From assembly GCF_048984525.1 (NCBI RefSeq), contig NZ_JBMGJC010000005.1:1-64000 (forward strand): DNA of 64,000 nucleotides, in the 5' to 3' direction. Positions 1 to 7,643 of this stretch are shown piece by piece. Under the pieces are notes generated by a model. The model had not been told where the DNA came from. It saw only the letters and a list, made by a program, of their open reading frames with translations, and ran no database searches. Position 1 is the first letter of the stretch, and each line of letters starts with the position of its first letter. The position numbers were made by a program, and so were the translations under genes. The DNA comes from Syntrophopropionicum propionicicum_A. Lineage in GTDB: Bacteria > Bacillota > Desulfotomaculia > Desulfotomaculales > Pelotomaculaceae.

Positions 1-250
1 GATTCTTCCGGACCTTGAAATATGATCGCATATACATAAACGAATTCGAAACCCCTCGGGAATTGAGAATTATGTTAATTGAATATATGAGGACCTACAA
101 TACCTACCGGCCTCATTCATCACTGGGCGGTGCCTGCCCAGTTGACTACTACCTCAAAAGCAAGCTCAATGAAGCTGCTTGATATTTATCAACTAACACG
201 GGAAGGAGCAAACTTAAATTTTTAAATCCGTGTTCTTGACAAGGGGAGCA
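1..250 (+). mobile_element. Right end of an IS3-family insertion sequence
   Basis: The window opens inside an insertion sequence. The transposase C-terminus is followed by about 68 bp of non-coding sequence ending in AAGGGGAGCA at 241-250. An end in CA is usual for IS3-family terminal repeats, and homology to a CBO0543-like gene starts at once after it, so I place the junction near 250. The left end and the matching inverted repeat lie outside the window, so the boundary is inferred from where the interrupted gene resumes. Confidence 0.6.
3..182 (+). CDS. IS3-family transposase, C-terminal fragment (integrase core)
   Basis: An open frame of 59 codons runs in from the left edge and stops at TGA 180-182. 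It reads YINEFETPRELR, then YNTYRPHSSLGG, then PVDYYLKSKL. The Y-N-x-x-R-P-H-x-S-L-G block is the hallmark of the end of the DDE integrase core (rve) of IS3/IS150-type OrfB transposases. The protein would cut and join the ends of its own element. Only the last part is present, so completeness cannot be judged. Confidence 0.85.
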   Translation, partial: FFRTLKYDRIYINEFETPRELRIMLIEYMRTYNTYRPHSSLGGACPVDYYLKSKLNEAA

Positions 251-627
251 TTATACTCCAGGAAACAACTTTTCCACTTGCTGTAATACCGACTTATATT
301 TATGGTATTTTCCCGGTAATCGCAATGTGGATTTTTAAATTTACATATGGTCGCTTCTGGATCTACATAATTACCGAACTGGTACGTAATATTTCCTATG
401 TGGTTATTTTGTTGCCCTGGATAGCGAGTAGAGGGATAATAGCCTTTAATGCCCCCCTAGTATCTTATTTAGTCGCCATGGGACAAGGGTTGATCCTCTA
501 TATTTATCAAATGTGGCAGGAAGACGCATTAGTTCCGGCCATGAAAAAACTTTTTTCTGCCAGGTCACAACCAGCGGCAGCAAAACCTGTTTTTGACGAT
601 GAGGACGATAATAACAACAGCAGATAA
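251..627 (+). pseudogene. CBO0543-like membrane protein gene, 5' part lost to the IS element
   Basis: The frame is open from 226 to 627, and from about 250 it aligns with the intact paralogue at 2198-2734: ETTFPL here against ETVSPL there, then FKFTYGRFW against YKFTFEKFW, and the shared tail YQMWQEDALVPA and QPAAAKP. The first 65 or so residues, including the first membrane segments of the paralogue, are missing, and the break coincides with the end of the IS3-type element. An internal ATG at 325 would give a 100-residue product with about two membrane helices, but it has no good ribosome site. I read this as an insertion-truncated duplicate. The family (named after Clostridium botulinum CBO0543) has no known function. 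Confidence 0.7.
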
Positions 628-994
628 TGTATCTGGTATCAATTTGTACCAGGGTTTAAGTAAGCTTTTAATTACCAATATAAGTATTAATAAATCCCTC
701 TAGGGTTGACGTTGTTTACATGCATTAACGAGGCAACCGGCAGGCCCTTACATCAAAATCTATGTTTGTGCCAAATCCACTGCATTTAAATCTCCGGATT
801 AAAAAAACTATCAGCATTTTCTATTTTAAAAAGGGATCTCTAATAAATCAGCGAAAGTATAATAATAAACATAAAGTTAGATTTTTAAAGAGCCGTAGGT
901 TTTTATCCTACAGCCCTTTTTCTTTTCATGTATTTCCCCTGAACACACCAATTTAAAGAATCCCTGGCAAACAATTTTATGGATGGAGATACAT
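628..994. other. Intergenic region before azlC
   Basis: This AT-rich stretch holds no convincing gene; the open frame at 762-956 lacks a ribosome site and family resemblance. The only clear structure is a short hairpin with a T tract at 892-925 (separate entry), about 70 bp upstream of azlC. The promoter of azlCD presumably lies here, but I cannot place it with confidence. Confidence 0.5.
892..925 (+). terminator. Hairpin with T-rich tail in the azlC leader
   Basis: GCCGTAGG (892-899) can pair with CCTACAGC (907-914) with one mismatch, followed by a T-rich run at 916-925. It lies in the untranslated leader of azlC and far from the preceding gene, so it could be an attenuator rather than a gene-end terminator. 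No T-box or known riboswitch motif was recognised beside it. Confidence 0.35.
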
Positions 995-1687
995 ATGCAA
1001 AAGCAGGAATTAAGACAAGGAATAAATGACTCAATCCCAATTGTTTTGGGCTATTTACCTTTGGGATTTGCCTTCGGGGTGCTGGCCAATGAGGTAGGCA
1101 TGTCAATAATTCAGGCTACGATGATGTCTGCCCTGTGTTTTACAGGAGCCGGACAATATGTGGCCATTGGGATCATGCAGGCGGGCGGAGCTGTTTTCAC
1201 CATTATCATGGCCAATATTTTATTGAATTTAAGGTACTTATTATTTTCCACATCGCTGGTGCCCTACCTCAAGGGGCGGGTTCCGACTGCCATCGGCAGC
1301 CTTCTTACCTATGGTTTGACAGATGAAACCTATGCGGTAGCAATGAACCGCTATCAGAATCACCTGCCAACCGCCTCCTATATAGCCGGCCTTCATCTTA
1401 GCTCACATATTGGCTGGATCGCCAGCACACTGTTGGGAGCCTTAATGGGCAGTTATATTGGCAATACGGACCGCCTGGGCCTGAGTTTTTCTTTGCCGGC
1501 GATGTATATCTGTTTACTGGTCTTCATGATTAAACGTAAATCAGACATTTTTGTGGCCTTATCTTCGGCAGTGCTGTGTTTGCTGATAGGCTATCTCGTG
1601 CCGTCTACTATGGGAAATTTGTTTAATATCATTATTGCGACGATTATCGCAGCCAGTTTGGGGATGTTTATCAATGAGCGTGACTAG
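995..1687 (+). CDS. azlC: AzlC family branched-chain amino acid exporter, large subunit
   Basis: AzlC and AzlD form a membrane complex that exports branched-chain amino acids or analogues. This 230-residue protein has the usual AzlC length, hydrophobic segments throughout, and family blocks GYLPLGFAFGVLA near the N-terminus, LNLRYLLFSTSL near residue 85 and LTDETYAVA near 110. I chose ATG 995 because TGGAG lies at the right distance before it; the in-frame ATG at 983 overlaps that ribosome site. The gene overlaps azlD by 14 bp, so the two are almost certainly translated together. Substrate specificity cannot be read from the sequence. Confidence 0.9.
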   Translation: MQKQELRQGINDSIPIVLGYLPLGFAFGVLANEVGMSIIQATMMSALCFTGAGQYVAIGIMQAGGAVFTIIMANILLNLRYLLFSTSLVPYLKGRVPTAIGSLLTYGLTDETYAVAMNRYQNHLPTASYIAGLHLSSHIGWIASTLLGALMGSYIGNTDRLGLSFSLPAMYICLLVFMIKRKSDIFVALSSAVLCLLIGYLVPSTMGNLFNIIIATIIAASLGMFINERD

Positions 1688-1997
1688 TATTTGGATCATG
1701 ATCATCGGAGTTTCAATTGTGTCAATCTTGCCGCGTATCCTGCCGGTAGCGCTGTTTTCACGCTTTGAATTTCCCGCGCCGCTAAAACGGTGGTTGTCCT
1801 TTGTGGCCCCGGCCGTTTTAAGCAGTTTAACAGCTTTGAGCGTGCTGGCGCCGGATGGAGCCATTGATATCAGCGTTCAAAACAAGTACATCTGGGCCTT
1901 CATTCCCACGCTCCTGGTCGCTATTAAGACCAAAAGCCTTTTCTATAGCTTGTTGGTTGGTATCGCAAGCATGGCCCTGCTGTATAATTTTATTTGA
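1674..1997 (+). CDS. azlD: AzlD family branched-chain amino acid exporter, small subunit
   Basis: This 107-residue protein with about four hydrophobic segments matches AzlD in size and in the LPRILPVALFSR and FVAPAVLSSL motifs. It starts at ATG 1674, inside the last codons of azlC, an overlap typical of azlCD pairs and of coupled translation. It is the small partner needed for AzlC-type export of branched-chain amino acids. The operon appears to end here, since the next element is a large inverted repeat. Confidence 0.9.
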   Translation: MSVTSIWIMIIGVSIVSILPRILPVALFSRFEFPAPLKRWLSFVAPAVLSSLTALSVLAPDGAIDISVQNKYIWAFIPTLLVAIKTKSLFYSLLVGIASMALLYNFI

Positions 1998-2041
1998 GCC
2001 TGTGTGGAAGTCATGGGGGAAACAGGGAGACGTTCTTTTAG

Positions 2042-2110
2042 TTACCCTTTATACATAAGACCGTGTCAAGAGAACCGTCCCCTTGACACGGTCTTATGTA
2101 TAAAGGGTAA
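2042..2110. repeat. Perfect 29-bp inverted repeat with REP-like core
   Basis: Arms 2042-2070 and 2082-2110 are exact reverse complements around an 11-base spacer (AGAACCGTCCC). The inner part, GAACCGTCCCCTTGACAC, recurs almost unchanged in reverse at 38701-38730. It lies between azlD and the next gene, could end azlCD transcription as a cruciform hairpin, and belongs to the dispersed repeat class of this genome. There is no T tract, so it is not a classical terminator. Confidence 0.85.
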
Positions 2111-2197
2111 ATTGCAGGCAAAAATAATCAATATAATTATTCCCTTTTTCAAGTGCGAAAAATAAATAATTAGATTTTATACTATAAGGAGACTACT

Positions 2198-2734
2198 TTG
2201 AATAATCAAATTATATTATGGTCCATTCTGCTATTGCCCTGGCTGACCCTTTACTTTATGAAAAAAGATGAAATAAAACGCTTCATGCCGGTTGCTTTGT
2301 TTACTTCAATTACAAGCATGATCATTGTGGAGGTTGGAGCTACTTTTAAATTATGGGCCCTTCATGAGACAGTTTCCCCACTGAGCCACACTTTCACCTA
2401 TCACCTGGGCCTGGCCCCGGTAGCAACTTTATGGCTTTATAAGTTTACTTTTGAGAAGTTCTGGAGATATGTTGCTGTAGAAGTACTATATAATCTGGGA
2501 TTTGTGTTGATTTTCATACCGTGGTTAGCCCTCAGGGGAATACGGGAAAACATTGGGGCCACCAGCTTAACTTTATTTTTAATAGTTACTGTGCACGGCT
2601 TATTGCTGTATGTATACCAAATGTGGCAGGAAGACGCACTGGTTCCCGCTGTGAAAAAACTATTCTCGCCAAAATTCCAGCCGGCAGCAGCAAAACCATC
2701 CTTTAAAGATGAGGACGATAAAAATAACAGTTAA
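2198..2734 (+). CDS. CBO0543-like integral membrane protein
   Basis: This is a 178-residue protein with about five hydrophobic helices, a short charged linker after helix 1 (KKDEIKRFMP), and a cytoplasmic-looking tail rich in Asp, Asn and Lys. The order and the YQMWQEDALVP motif fit the CBO0543 family found in Clostridia and Bacilli, whose role is unknown. Start is TTG 2198, with AAGGAG six bases upstream. It is the intact relative of the truncated copy at 251-627; azlCD and a palindrome separate the two. No partner gene suggests a function. Confidence 0.75.
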   Translation: MNNQIILWSILLLPWLTLYFMKKDEIKRFMPVALFTSITSMIIVEVGATFKLWALHETVSPLSHTFTYHLGLAPVATLWLYKFTFEKFWRYVAVEVLYNLGFVLIFIPWLALRGIRENIGATSLTLFLIVTVHGLLLYVYQMWQEDALVPAVKKLFSPKFQPAAAKPSFKDEDDKNNS

Positions 2735-2977
2735 AGATAAAAACGATATTTTAATTGTTTCATTCAGCACTGCCTTTATCCGGTAAGGCACAGTCAAAAT
2801 ATAACGCCCGTACCGTACCCAGTATAATTCTCCTTTCAATAGTACACCTGCCGCCCGCCGTTACCATTCCTGACCGCCCCGCATATATTTAAATTAGATA
2901 GGTTGCAGCAGAGATGTAATTTGTTATAGCAAAGCTCTAGAAAGCCCTGCAGTCACTTTCTAAGGCGGGTGTTTTAC

Positions 2978-3508
2978 GTGTATAATAAAACGGTATCTAT
3001 CTCAAACGCTCTGGAGAAATCATTCACAGGAAAATATTTTGTGGGTTATGGGGACAATCTGACATTTGGCAGTGGCACAAGCGCCTGGGCAGGTTTGTTC
3101 AATCCATTGGGCTCGGGGGTCTACTTGTTTGTAAACGTCTGGACGGTTACAGAATTGCTTGGCAGTTCTCCCCTCAGGGCTCAGATCTGGTTTAACACGG
3201 CGCCTCCGGGCACACCTGTCACCGAGGAACTTGTCACCCCTTCCAACACAGCCCTGCACCCGCTTCCACGGCCGCGGGTGCAGCTGCTCAAGGCAAGCAA
3301 TGTCGCCGGTTCTCCATCCGGCGGGACTAAGGCTTTTGTCAGGAGAGTCCTGCCCTATTCCACACAGGAATTTCAGGAAGAAGGCAAATATATATTCGCG
3401 CCGGGCGGCAACTTAGTCGTATTCCTGTCCAATCCTGAAACGCCAGTTGATAAAGCGGAGGCCCGGGTAGCGTTCGGGTGGTGGGAGGAAAAATTTTATA
3501 CTCTATAA
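2978..3508 (+). CDS. Hypothetical protein resembling the DUF6143 family
   Basis: This is a 176-residue soluble protein without signal peptide or membrane helix. It is rich in Gly, Pro and aromatic residues (GKYFVGYGDNLTFGSG, then FNPLGSGVYLFVNVW), suggesting a beta-sandwich, and it resembles DUF6143 proteins of spore formers. That link is from memory and not certain. GTG 2978 is preferred because AAGGCGG lies nine bases before it; the GTG at 2969 overlaps that site. It appears monocistronic and ends at a strong hairpin. Function unknown. Confidence 0.55.
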   Translation: MYNKTVSISNALEKSFTGKYFVGYGDNLTFGSGTSAWAGLFNPLGSGVYLFVNVWTVTELLGSSPLRAQIWFNTAPPGTPVTEELVTPSNTALHPLPRPRVQLLKASNVAGSPSGGTKAFVRRVLPYSTQEFQEEGKYIFAPGGNLVVFLSNPETPVDKAEARVAFGWWEEKFYTL

Positions 3509-3549
3509 CCCAAAAACTCCGGATGTATACGATTATTATAAACATTGAA

Positions 3550-3574
3550 AAAAGACCGTTTTGCACGGTCTTTT
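3550..3574. terminator. Bidirectional intrinsic terminator
   Basis: AAAAGACCGT (3550-3559) pairs perfectly with ACGGTCTTTT (3565-3574) around five bases, with A and T tracts on both sides. It sits between convergent genes (2978-3508 plus, 3600-4526 minus) and can serve both. Confidence 0.85.
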
Positions 3575-3599
3575 CCAAATTCCTTATTGATATTTCAAC

Positions 3600-4526
3600 T
3601 TAGCCGCTTTTACTGAAGATTTTTAATAACCGCAGGTAGTGATTTGCTTCCCTTAAGACATGGTCACCCAACAAAGGCAATATTATGGACCTGATTTTAC
3701 ATGCAAGAATACCCTCCGTACCTTGTCTCTTAAAATCTCTTATGCCCACGGTCTCACGTAAGCTTTCCTGAGTAACCAGAGGCAGCAGGTTGATCTGAGT
3801 GTGCGCGGCTAGCGCCTCCGCAGTCAGTTTATCAAATTCCCGGCCGAAATTATGGGCTGTCACAAACAAGGCCTCTTCGGTCGGATCTAAAAGCCCTCTT
3901 ATAAATTTTGCGTGCTCGGCCATAATTCTATTCCAGAAAGATTCCTGTTCAAGGGCAAACCTGGTCATATCTATAACAACTCTGTTTTGCAATCTCGTGA
4001 GCAGTTCCACGAATAATATGGCTTCTCTGCGGATGTGATCAATTAAAAGCGGGTAGTTGAATGTAAACATCCTGCAGGTTAAAACACCGTCCAGCACAAG
4101 GGTTTTAAAACTAATTAAAGCCCGCGTTGTCTCAATTGCCCTCTGGTTCAAATCAGCAACCCTTCGTGCCAGTGTCTGTAGATTTAACATCTGCACACCC
4201 TTTACTAATGAAAGCTCCGCTGCTGTAATGCTGGTATCAATCGGAATGCCGGTGAAAAACTGGGTTGCCTTCTCAGCATTAAGAGTAAATTCAGTGACTA
4301 TTTCTCCTGAAGACACCACGTCGGGGCTTACACACCTGTCTGCAAGAGAAACCGCCTCTTTTAACATGGCCTCGTACTGCTTTTTAAAATCATCCGCCTG
4401 CCTGGCCAGATCCGCATTCGCAGGAGTAAAGCCTCCCTCCAAAAAGAATGAATGTTCCTTCATAATTCTTAAAAAAAACAAATTTAAGTCCAGCGACTGC
4501 CTTAAAAAATCCTCATTAGACAACAT
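3600..4526 (-). CDS. DUF2935 family protein
   Basis: This is a 308-residue, mostly helical protein built of two similar halves, each rich in His, Glu and Phe (RIMKEHSFFLEGG near the N-terminus; RIMAEHAKFIRGLLDP near the middle). This pattern is characteristic of DUF2935, a family of Firmicutes with a hemerythrin/ferritin-like four-helix fold and possible metal binding, function unknown. Start ATG 4526 is chosen over ATG 4544 because AAAGGGG lies eight bases upstream. It is a single-gene unit. The paired E-H motifs are seen; metal binding is inference. Confidence 0.8.
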   Translation of the reverse strand: MLSNEDFLRQSLDLNLFFLRIMKEHSFFLEGGFTPANADLARQADDFKKQYEAMLKEAVSLADRCVSPDVVSSGEIVTEFTLNAEKATQFFTGIPIDTSITAAELSLVKGVQMLNLQTLARRVADLNQRAIETTRALISFKTLVLDGVLTCRMFTFNYPLLIDHIRREAILFVELLTRLQNRVVIDMTRFALEQESFWNRIMAEHAKFIRGLLDPTEEALFVTAHNFGREFDKLTAEALAAHTQINLLPLVTQESLRETVGIRDFKRQGTEGILACKIRSIILPLLGDHVLREANHYLRLLKIFSKSG

Positions 4527-4748
4527 TAAAAAATCCCCTTTCATACAACCATCAGGACCACAAACCCGTACCTTTTTAATATAAATATGCCAATACCAGA
4601 AAATGGTGATTTATGCTCGGGGCCGCTTTGATCAGCATAAATTTTCTTTACAGCAGTAACTCATCGGAATACACTGAATATTATGAATATAATACCCTAA
4701 GGTTGTTTACAACAAAGTATAATAAAAACAAAAAGGGAGTGAGCCAAA

Positions 4749-4931
4749 GTGATCGAGGAAAAAGATTTGAGAATAACTCTCTTTAAAGGCGTATGCGCTT
4801 ATTGCAGACAAAAGCGGGTTGTGTTAAGAGGAGAGCGCTGGCAGGCGGGAAACGATTCATTATCTCCCTGGTACTCGCAATATATATGTTTGGACTGCGG
4901 CGAAAGGTTCACATTAATTGAAAGAGAATAA
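4749..4931 (+). CDS. Small zinc-ribbon protein
   Basis: This 60-residue protein has two CxxC pairs, CAYC near residue 16 and CLDC near residue 47, which could bind one zinc ion as a ribbon. It starts at GTG 4749 after an AGGGAG site and is closed by a strong terminator, so it is very likely a real gene. No DNA-binding or enzymatic motif is visible. The role is unknown; it could be a regulator or an RNA-binding protein. Confidence 0.7.
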   Translation: MIEEKDLRITLFKGVCAYCRQKRVVLRGERWQAGNDSLSPWYSQYICLDCGERFTLIERE

Positions 4932-4983
4932 AAAGCGGCGCCAACTCCGCAGCAGGATAACTGCTCATTTAAGCCGCAATTAT

Positions 4984-5016
4984 AAACCCTGTCCGGTATT
5001 ACCCCGGACAGGGTTT
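4984..5016 (+). terminator. Intrinsic terminator
   Basis: A 13-bp perfect stem, AAACCCTGTCCGG (4984-4996) with CCGGACAGGGTTT (5004-5016), is followed by TACT. It closes the zinc-ribbon gene and, read in reverse, may also end the minus-strand operon finishing at 5095. Confidence 0.8.
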
Positions 5017-5094
5017 TACTGCAGTATATAAGGCTTATTTCAGGTGGTTGGCTGTACCGATACTATGAGGTTCCCCTCTCTGATGTTATAACAA

Positions 5095-5763
5095 TCACAC
5101 AGCGGTTTTCTGCATGGATACTTCTTTAGATTTGCCCTTCTTAAGAAAAATAATAGTGTCGCCAAGGTAGCGGGCGTCCTCCTCGTCATGAGTAACCACG
5201 ATAAAAGGTATCCGCCACTTTTTATGCAGAGCTTTCAGCTCGCGCCTGAGCTTGACCTTGATATTTCTATCCAACGCGCTGAAAGGTTCATCCAGTAAAA
5301 GCATCTGAGGCAGCACTGCCAGCGCCCTGGCCAGCGCTACCCGCTGCTTCTCCCCACCGGAGAGCTGACGCGGGTACCTGTCAACAAGATGCCCCACACC
5401 GAATGATTCCAACATTTCCAAAAGCGATTCGGAGTAACCGGCTTGTTTTTGTTTTATATCTCTGAGCCCGTAAAATACATTTTGTTTTACTGTCATATGC
5501 GGGAAAAGAGCGTAATCCTGGAACAGGTAGCCGATATTTCTGTGTCGCGTGGGTATGCTAATCTTTTTGTCTGCTGAAAACAGCACCTTGTCATTCAGTA
5601 TAATGCTGCCGTTTGAAGGCTTCATCAAACCGGCCAGACACTGCAGTACCGTAGTTTTCCCCGACCCGGAAGGTCCCCACAGGACGAGGATCTGATTTTT
5701 GACGTTCATCTGCAGGTCCAGGTCAAAATGCCACAATTTTTTATTAAAATTGACTTCCAGCAT
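5095..5763 (-). CDS. ABC transporter ATP-binding protein, ModC-like
   Basis: This 222-residue ATPase has Walker A (GPSGSGKT), Q-loop (FQDYALFPHMT), signature (LSGGEKQRVALARAL), Walker B (MLLLDEPFSALD) and switch His (VVTHDEEDA). It resembles molybdate/sulfate importer ATPases (ModC/CysA type) but stops before the C-terminal Mop/TOBE domain. ATG 5763 fits the alignment and has GGTGAT just upstream. It is the last gene of the molybdenum-enzyme region, which suggests molybdate or tungstate uptake, but no permease or binding protein is adjacent. It must work with components encoded elsewhere, or it is an orphan. Confidence 0.75.
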   Translation of the reverse strand: MLEVNFNKKLWHFDLDLQMNVKNQILVLWGPSGSGKTTVLQCLAGLMKPSNGSIILNDKVLFSADKKISIPTRHRNIGYLFQDYALFPHMTVKQNVFYGLRDIKQKQAGYSESLLEMLESFGVGHLVDRYPRQLSGGEKQRVALARALAVLPQMLLLDEPFSALDRNIKVKLRRELKALHKKWRIPFIVVTHDEEDARYLGDTIIFLKKGKSKEVSMQKTAV

Positions 5764-5826
5764 TTTATCACCATTTTTCTTAGACAAAAATTCGTGTCTT
5801 ACTGGCCCGATTGTCAAAAAAAAAGT

Positions 5827-5897
5827 CCCTTGACATGGATAATTTTTTATTTCTGAATGTACCTGTATATTTATGGGAGGTTATCCATGTCAAAGGG
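5827..5897. repeat. Inverted repeat A (TTGACATGGATAA arms)
   Basis: CCCTTGACATGGATAA at 5827-5842 is the reverse complement of TTATCCATGTCAAAGGG at 5881-5897 apart from one extra base, with a 38-base AT-rich spacer. It lies about 65 bp upstream of the ModC-like ATPase gene. It could be an operator, a leader hairpin or a small non-autonomous repeat. Confidence 0.75.
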
Positions 5898-6007
5898 TAG
5901 AGAGGTAGAGTGCATTTAGCCTGAGCTAAATATTTATAAAATATAAATTTTATTTTTACTAAAATGTATAAATTAATATTCTATCGCTTATTTCAAAAAA
6001 AATCGTT

Positions 6008-6081
6008 CTTGACATGGATTTTATTCTGGTGTCTTAGAACCGGCATGGTTCTATTTAAAGTTACGGTTTATCCATGTCAAG
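6008..6081. repeat. Inverted repeat B with nested hairpin
   Basis: CTTGACATGGAT (6008-6019) pairs perfectly with ATCCATGTCAAG (6070-6081). Between them AGAACC and GGTTCT (6036-6052) form an inner hairpin, giving a two-stem structure. The outer arms are the same sequence as repeat A, but the interior is different, so only the arms are conserved between the copies. Confidence 0.75.
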
Positions 6082-6146
6082 CAACTGCACTGAAAAAAGA
6101 TATAAAGCATCTAATTGGGGGGTAAATTTATTAAAATCAATTCTTA

Positions 6147-6734
6147 TTAAATCATCTCAGCTACGAACTTTTCATAATCCTTAGGGGTGTCTATGTCAAA
6201 AATCACAGCTTCATCCCCTACCGCAAGATATTCCACCTTGTCATCGAGCTTTTTCAGCACCTGTCGCGCGCCCTCATCCCCGCTAAGGCTTTTTAGTTCA
6301 TCGATTAAAGAACTGCTGAATATTACAGGATGGCCTGGCAGTCCTTTGCAGACCGGCCGCAGGGCCAGGCAGCGCCTTTTTTGAAACTCAACCATTAACT
6401 TGTTTATTAGGGAGGCGGTGATCAAAGGCTGGTCCACCATAAAAACCATGAATGCCGACGCAGCGTCACTAATAGACTTTACCCCCAGGGCTAAGGAAGT
6501 GCCCTGACCATCTTTATAACGGGGATTGAAAACTATTTTTACAGGCAGGTCGCTGATCACGGCACTGACTTTTTTTTGCTGATAACCTGTCACTACCAGC
6601 AGTTCATCTACATTGGAAAGCAGCACATTTTCCGTTAAAATCCTAATCAATGTGTTGTTTCCCACTTTGAGCAGCTGTTTGGGCCTGCCCATCCTGGTAG
6701 ACATCCCCGCGGCCAGAATAATTGCTGAGATCAT
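6147..6734 (-). CDS. mocA: Molybdenum cofactor nucleotidyltransferase, MocA-like
   Basis: This 195-residue NTP-transferase has the N-terminal nucleotide-binding motif LAAGMSTRMGRPKQLL and the metal-binding block FMVDQPL, as in MocA/YgfJ/MobA-like proteins. MocA transfers CMP to molybdopterin to make the cytosine dinucleotide cofactor used by xanthine-dehydrogenase-family enzymes. Here it follows yqeC, yqeB and an XdhC gene, so it probably matures the hydroxylase encoded at 11-14.7 kb. It is separated from yqeC by 139 bp, more than the other gaps. MobA (GMP transfer) is the main alternative, but context favours MocA. Confidence 0.85.
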   Translation of the reverse strand: MISAIILAAGMSTRMGRPKQLLKVGNNTLIRILTENVLLSNVDELLVVTGYQQKKVSAVISDLPVKIVFNPRYKDGQGTSLALGVKSISDAASAFMVFMVDQPLITASLINKLMVEFQKRRCLALRPVCKGLPGHPVIFSSSLIDELKSLSGDEGARQVLKKLDDKVEYLAVGDEAVIFDIDTPKDYEKFVAEMI

Positions 6735-6873
6735 GTATTATCAAGTACCACCCTGCTCACTGCGACACAAAAACCCTTTACAAAGCCTTGAAAGACAGCC
6801 ATGTCGTACCGTCCCCGATATTGCGGCGTGCTTCACAAATCCCTCAAGGACTTTTGTCTTGCAGCAATTTTAT

Positions 6874-7620
6874 TTATTCCAGTACAACCAGGACCGGTTC
6901 CTCCCCGATTGCTGAACCAAATATAACTTTTTCAATCTTTTTGCCCGGGATAAAACAGTCCAGGTTGTATCCACCATCGGGATCCGGAAGAAGGTCTATC
7001 TTGTTTATGAACAGCACAACTCTTGCGCCAGGCGGATATTCCCTCAGCATGCCCTGCGGGTGTTCAATCAGATCGGCTATCAGTCCGGCGTCTATTACTG
7101 ATCCAATTTCACGTCCGGTAAGCCTGGATACTATCTCAGGCCGGTGCACATACCTGCTGTCCAGCGTTTTTCCCAAAATGTCAGCCCCTACCACAATCAC
7201 GATCAAAGTTGTCACGCCGGGAATAACGGGCTCATAATCCAAATGCCCCTTCAGAGGCAGGCCTTTGGAGCCATCAGCCTCAACCAGCATGTAGTCGGAA
7301 CATCGCCGCAACAGGCTTACCTGACCGGGTGAAATTCCATCTAACTTGTTGTTTTCCAACAGCCCACTACCTACAACCGGCCTCATACCCGATTTAAGGT
7401 AACCGGCCAGTTCTTTTTCCACCTGATCTACTCTGCCCATAAGGACAAGGGGGAATTTCTCAGGCGAGGGGACAAATATTTTTGTAGTGGTTGTAATAAC
7501 AACATTGTATTGAAGGGGTATTTCCTCAGCCAGCCGGAACATCAGGGAGGTCTTGCCTCCTCCACCGACAAAGGATATGGTTTCGCTTTCTTTCAGATCC
7601 AGGGCTTCGCTAATTTTCAT
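6874..7620 (-). CDS. yqeC: Selenium cofactor maturation protein YqeC
   Basis: This 248-residue protein has a P-loop-like GGGGKTSL motif near residue 20, ITTTTKIF near 43 and LVEADGSKGLPLKGH near 120, all characteristic of YqeC. YqeC is a putative ATPase/GTPase that occurs with selenium-dependent molybdenum hydroxylases and is thought to help insert selenium into the cofactor; the biochemical step is not settled. It sits directly downstream of yqeB with a gap of about 23 bp. Its presence predicts that the hydroxylase here uses a labile selenium ligand. Confidence 0.85.
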   Translation of the reverse strand: MKISEALDLKESETISFVGGGGKTSLMFRLAEEIPLQYNVVITTTTKIFVPSPEKFPLVLMGRVDQVEKELAGYLKSGMRPVVGSGLLENNKLDGISPGQVSLLRRCSDYMLVEADGSKGLPLKGHLDYEPVIPGVTTLIVIVVGADILGKTLDSRYVHRPEIVSRLTGREIGSVIDAGLIADLIEHPQGMLREYPPGARVVLFINKIDLLPDPDGGYNLDCFIPGKKIEKVIFGSAIGEEPVLVVLE

Positions 7621-7643
7621 AACAATATATTTTCCCTGCCATA

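Larger units (their letters stand above)
5764..6146. other. Intergenic region with two related palindromic elements
   Basis: This 383-bp stretch between mocA and the ModC-like gene contains no open frame of note. It carries two inverted repeats sharing the arm TTGACATGGAT (separate entries), separated by about 110 bp of very AT-rich DNA. It may hold the promoter and control sites for the ATPase gene. Confidence 0.6.

Noticed and set aside
762..956. Short plus-strand frame before azlC
   Set aside because: No ribosome site, low-complexity lysine- and phenylalanine-rich content, and it covers a hairpin with a T tract.
4057..4584. Plus-strand frame opposite the DUF2935 gene
   Set aside because: Composition is that of an antisense shadow, and the minus-strand gene has clear family motifs.
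5827..6081. Molybdenum cofactor (Moco) riboswitch in front of the ModC-like gene
   Set aside because: The location was suggestive, but the conserved Moco motif blocks are absent; only two arm-conserved palindromes are present.
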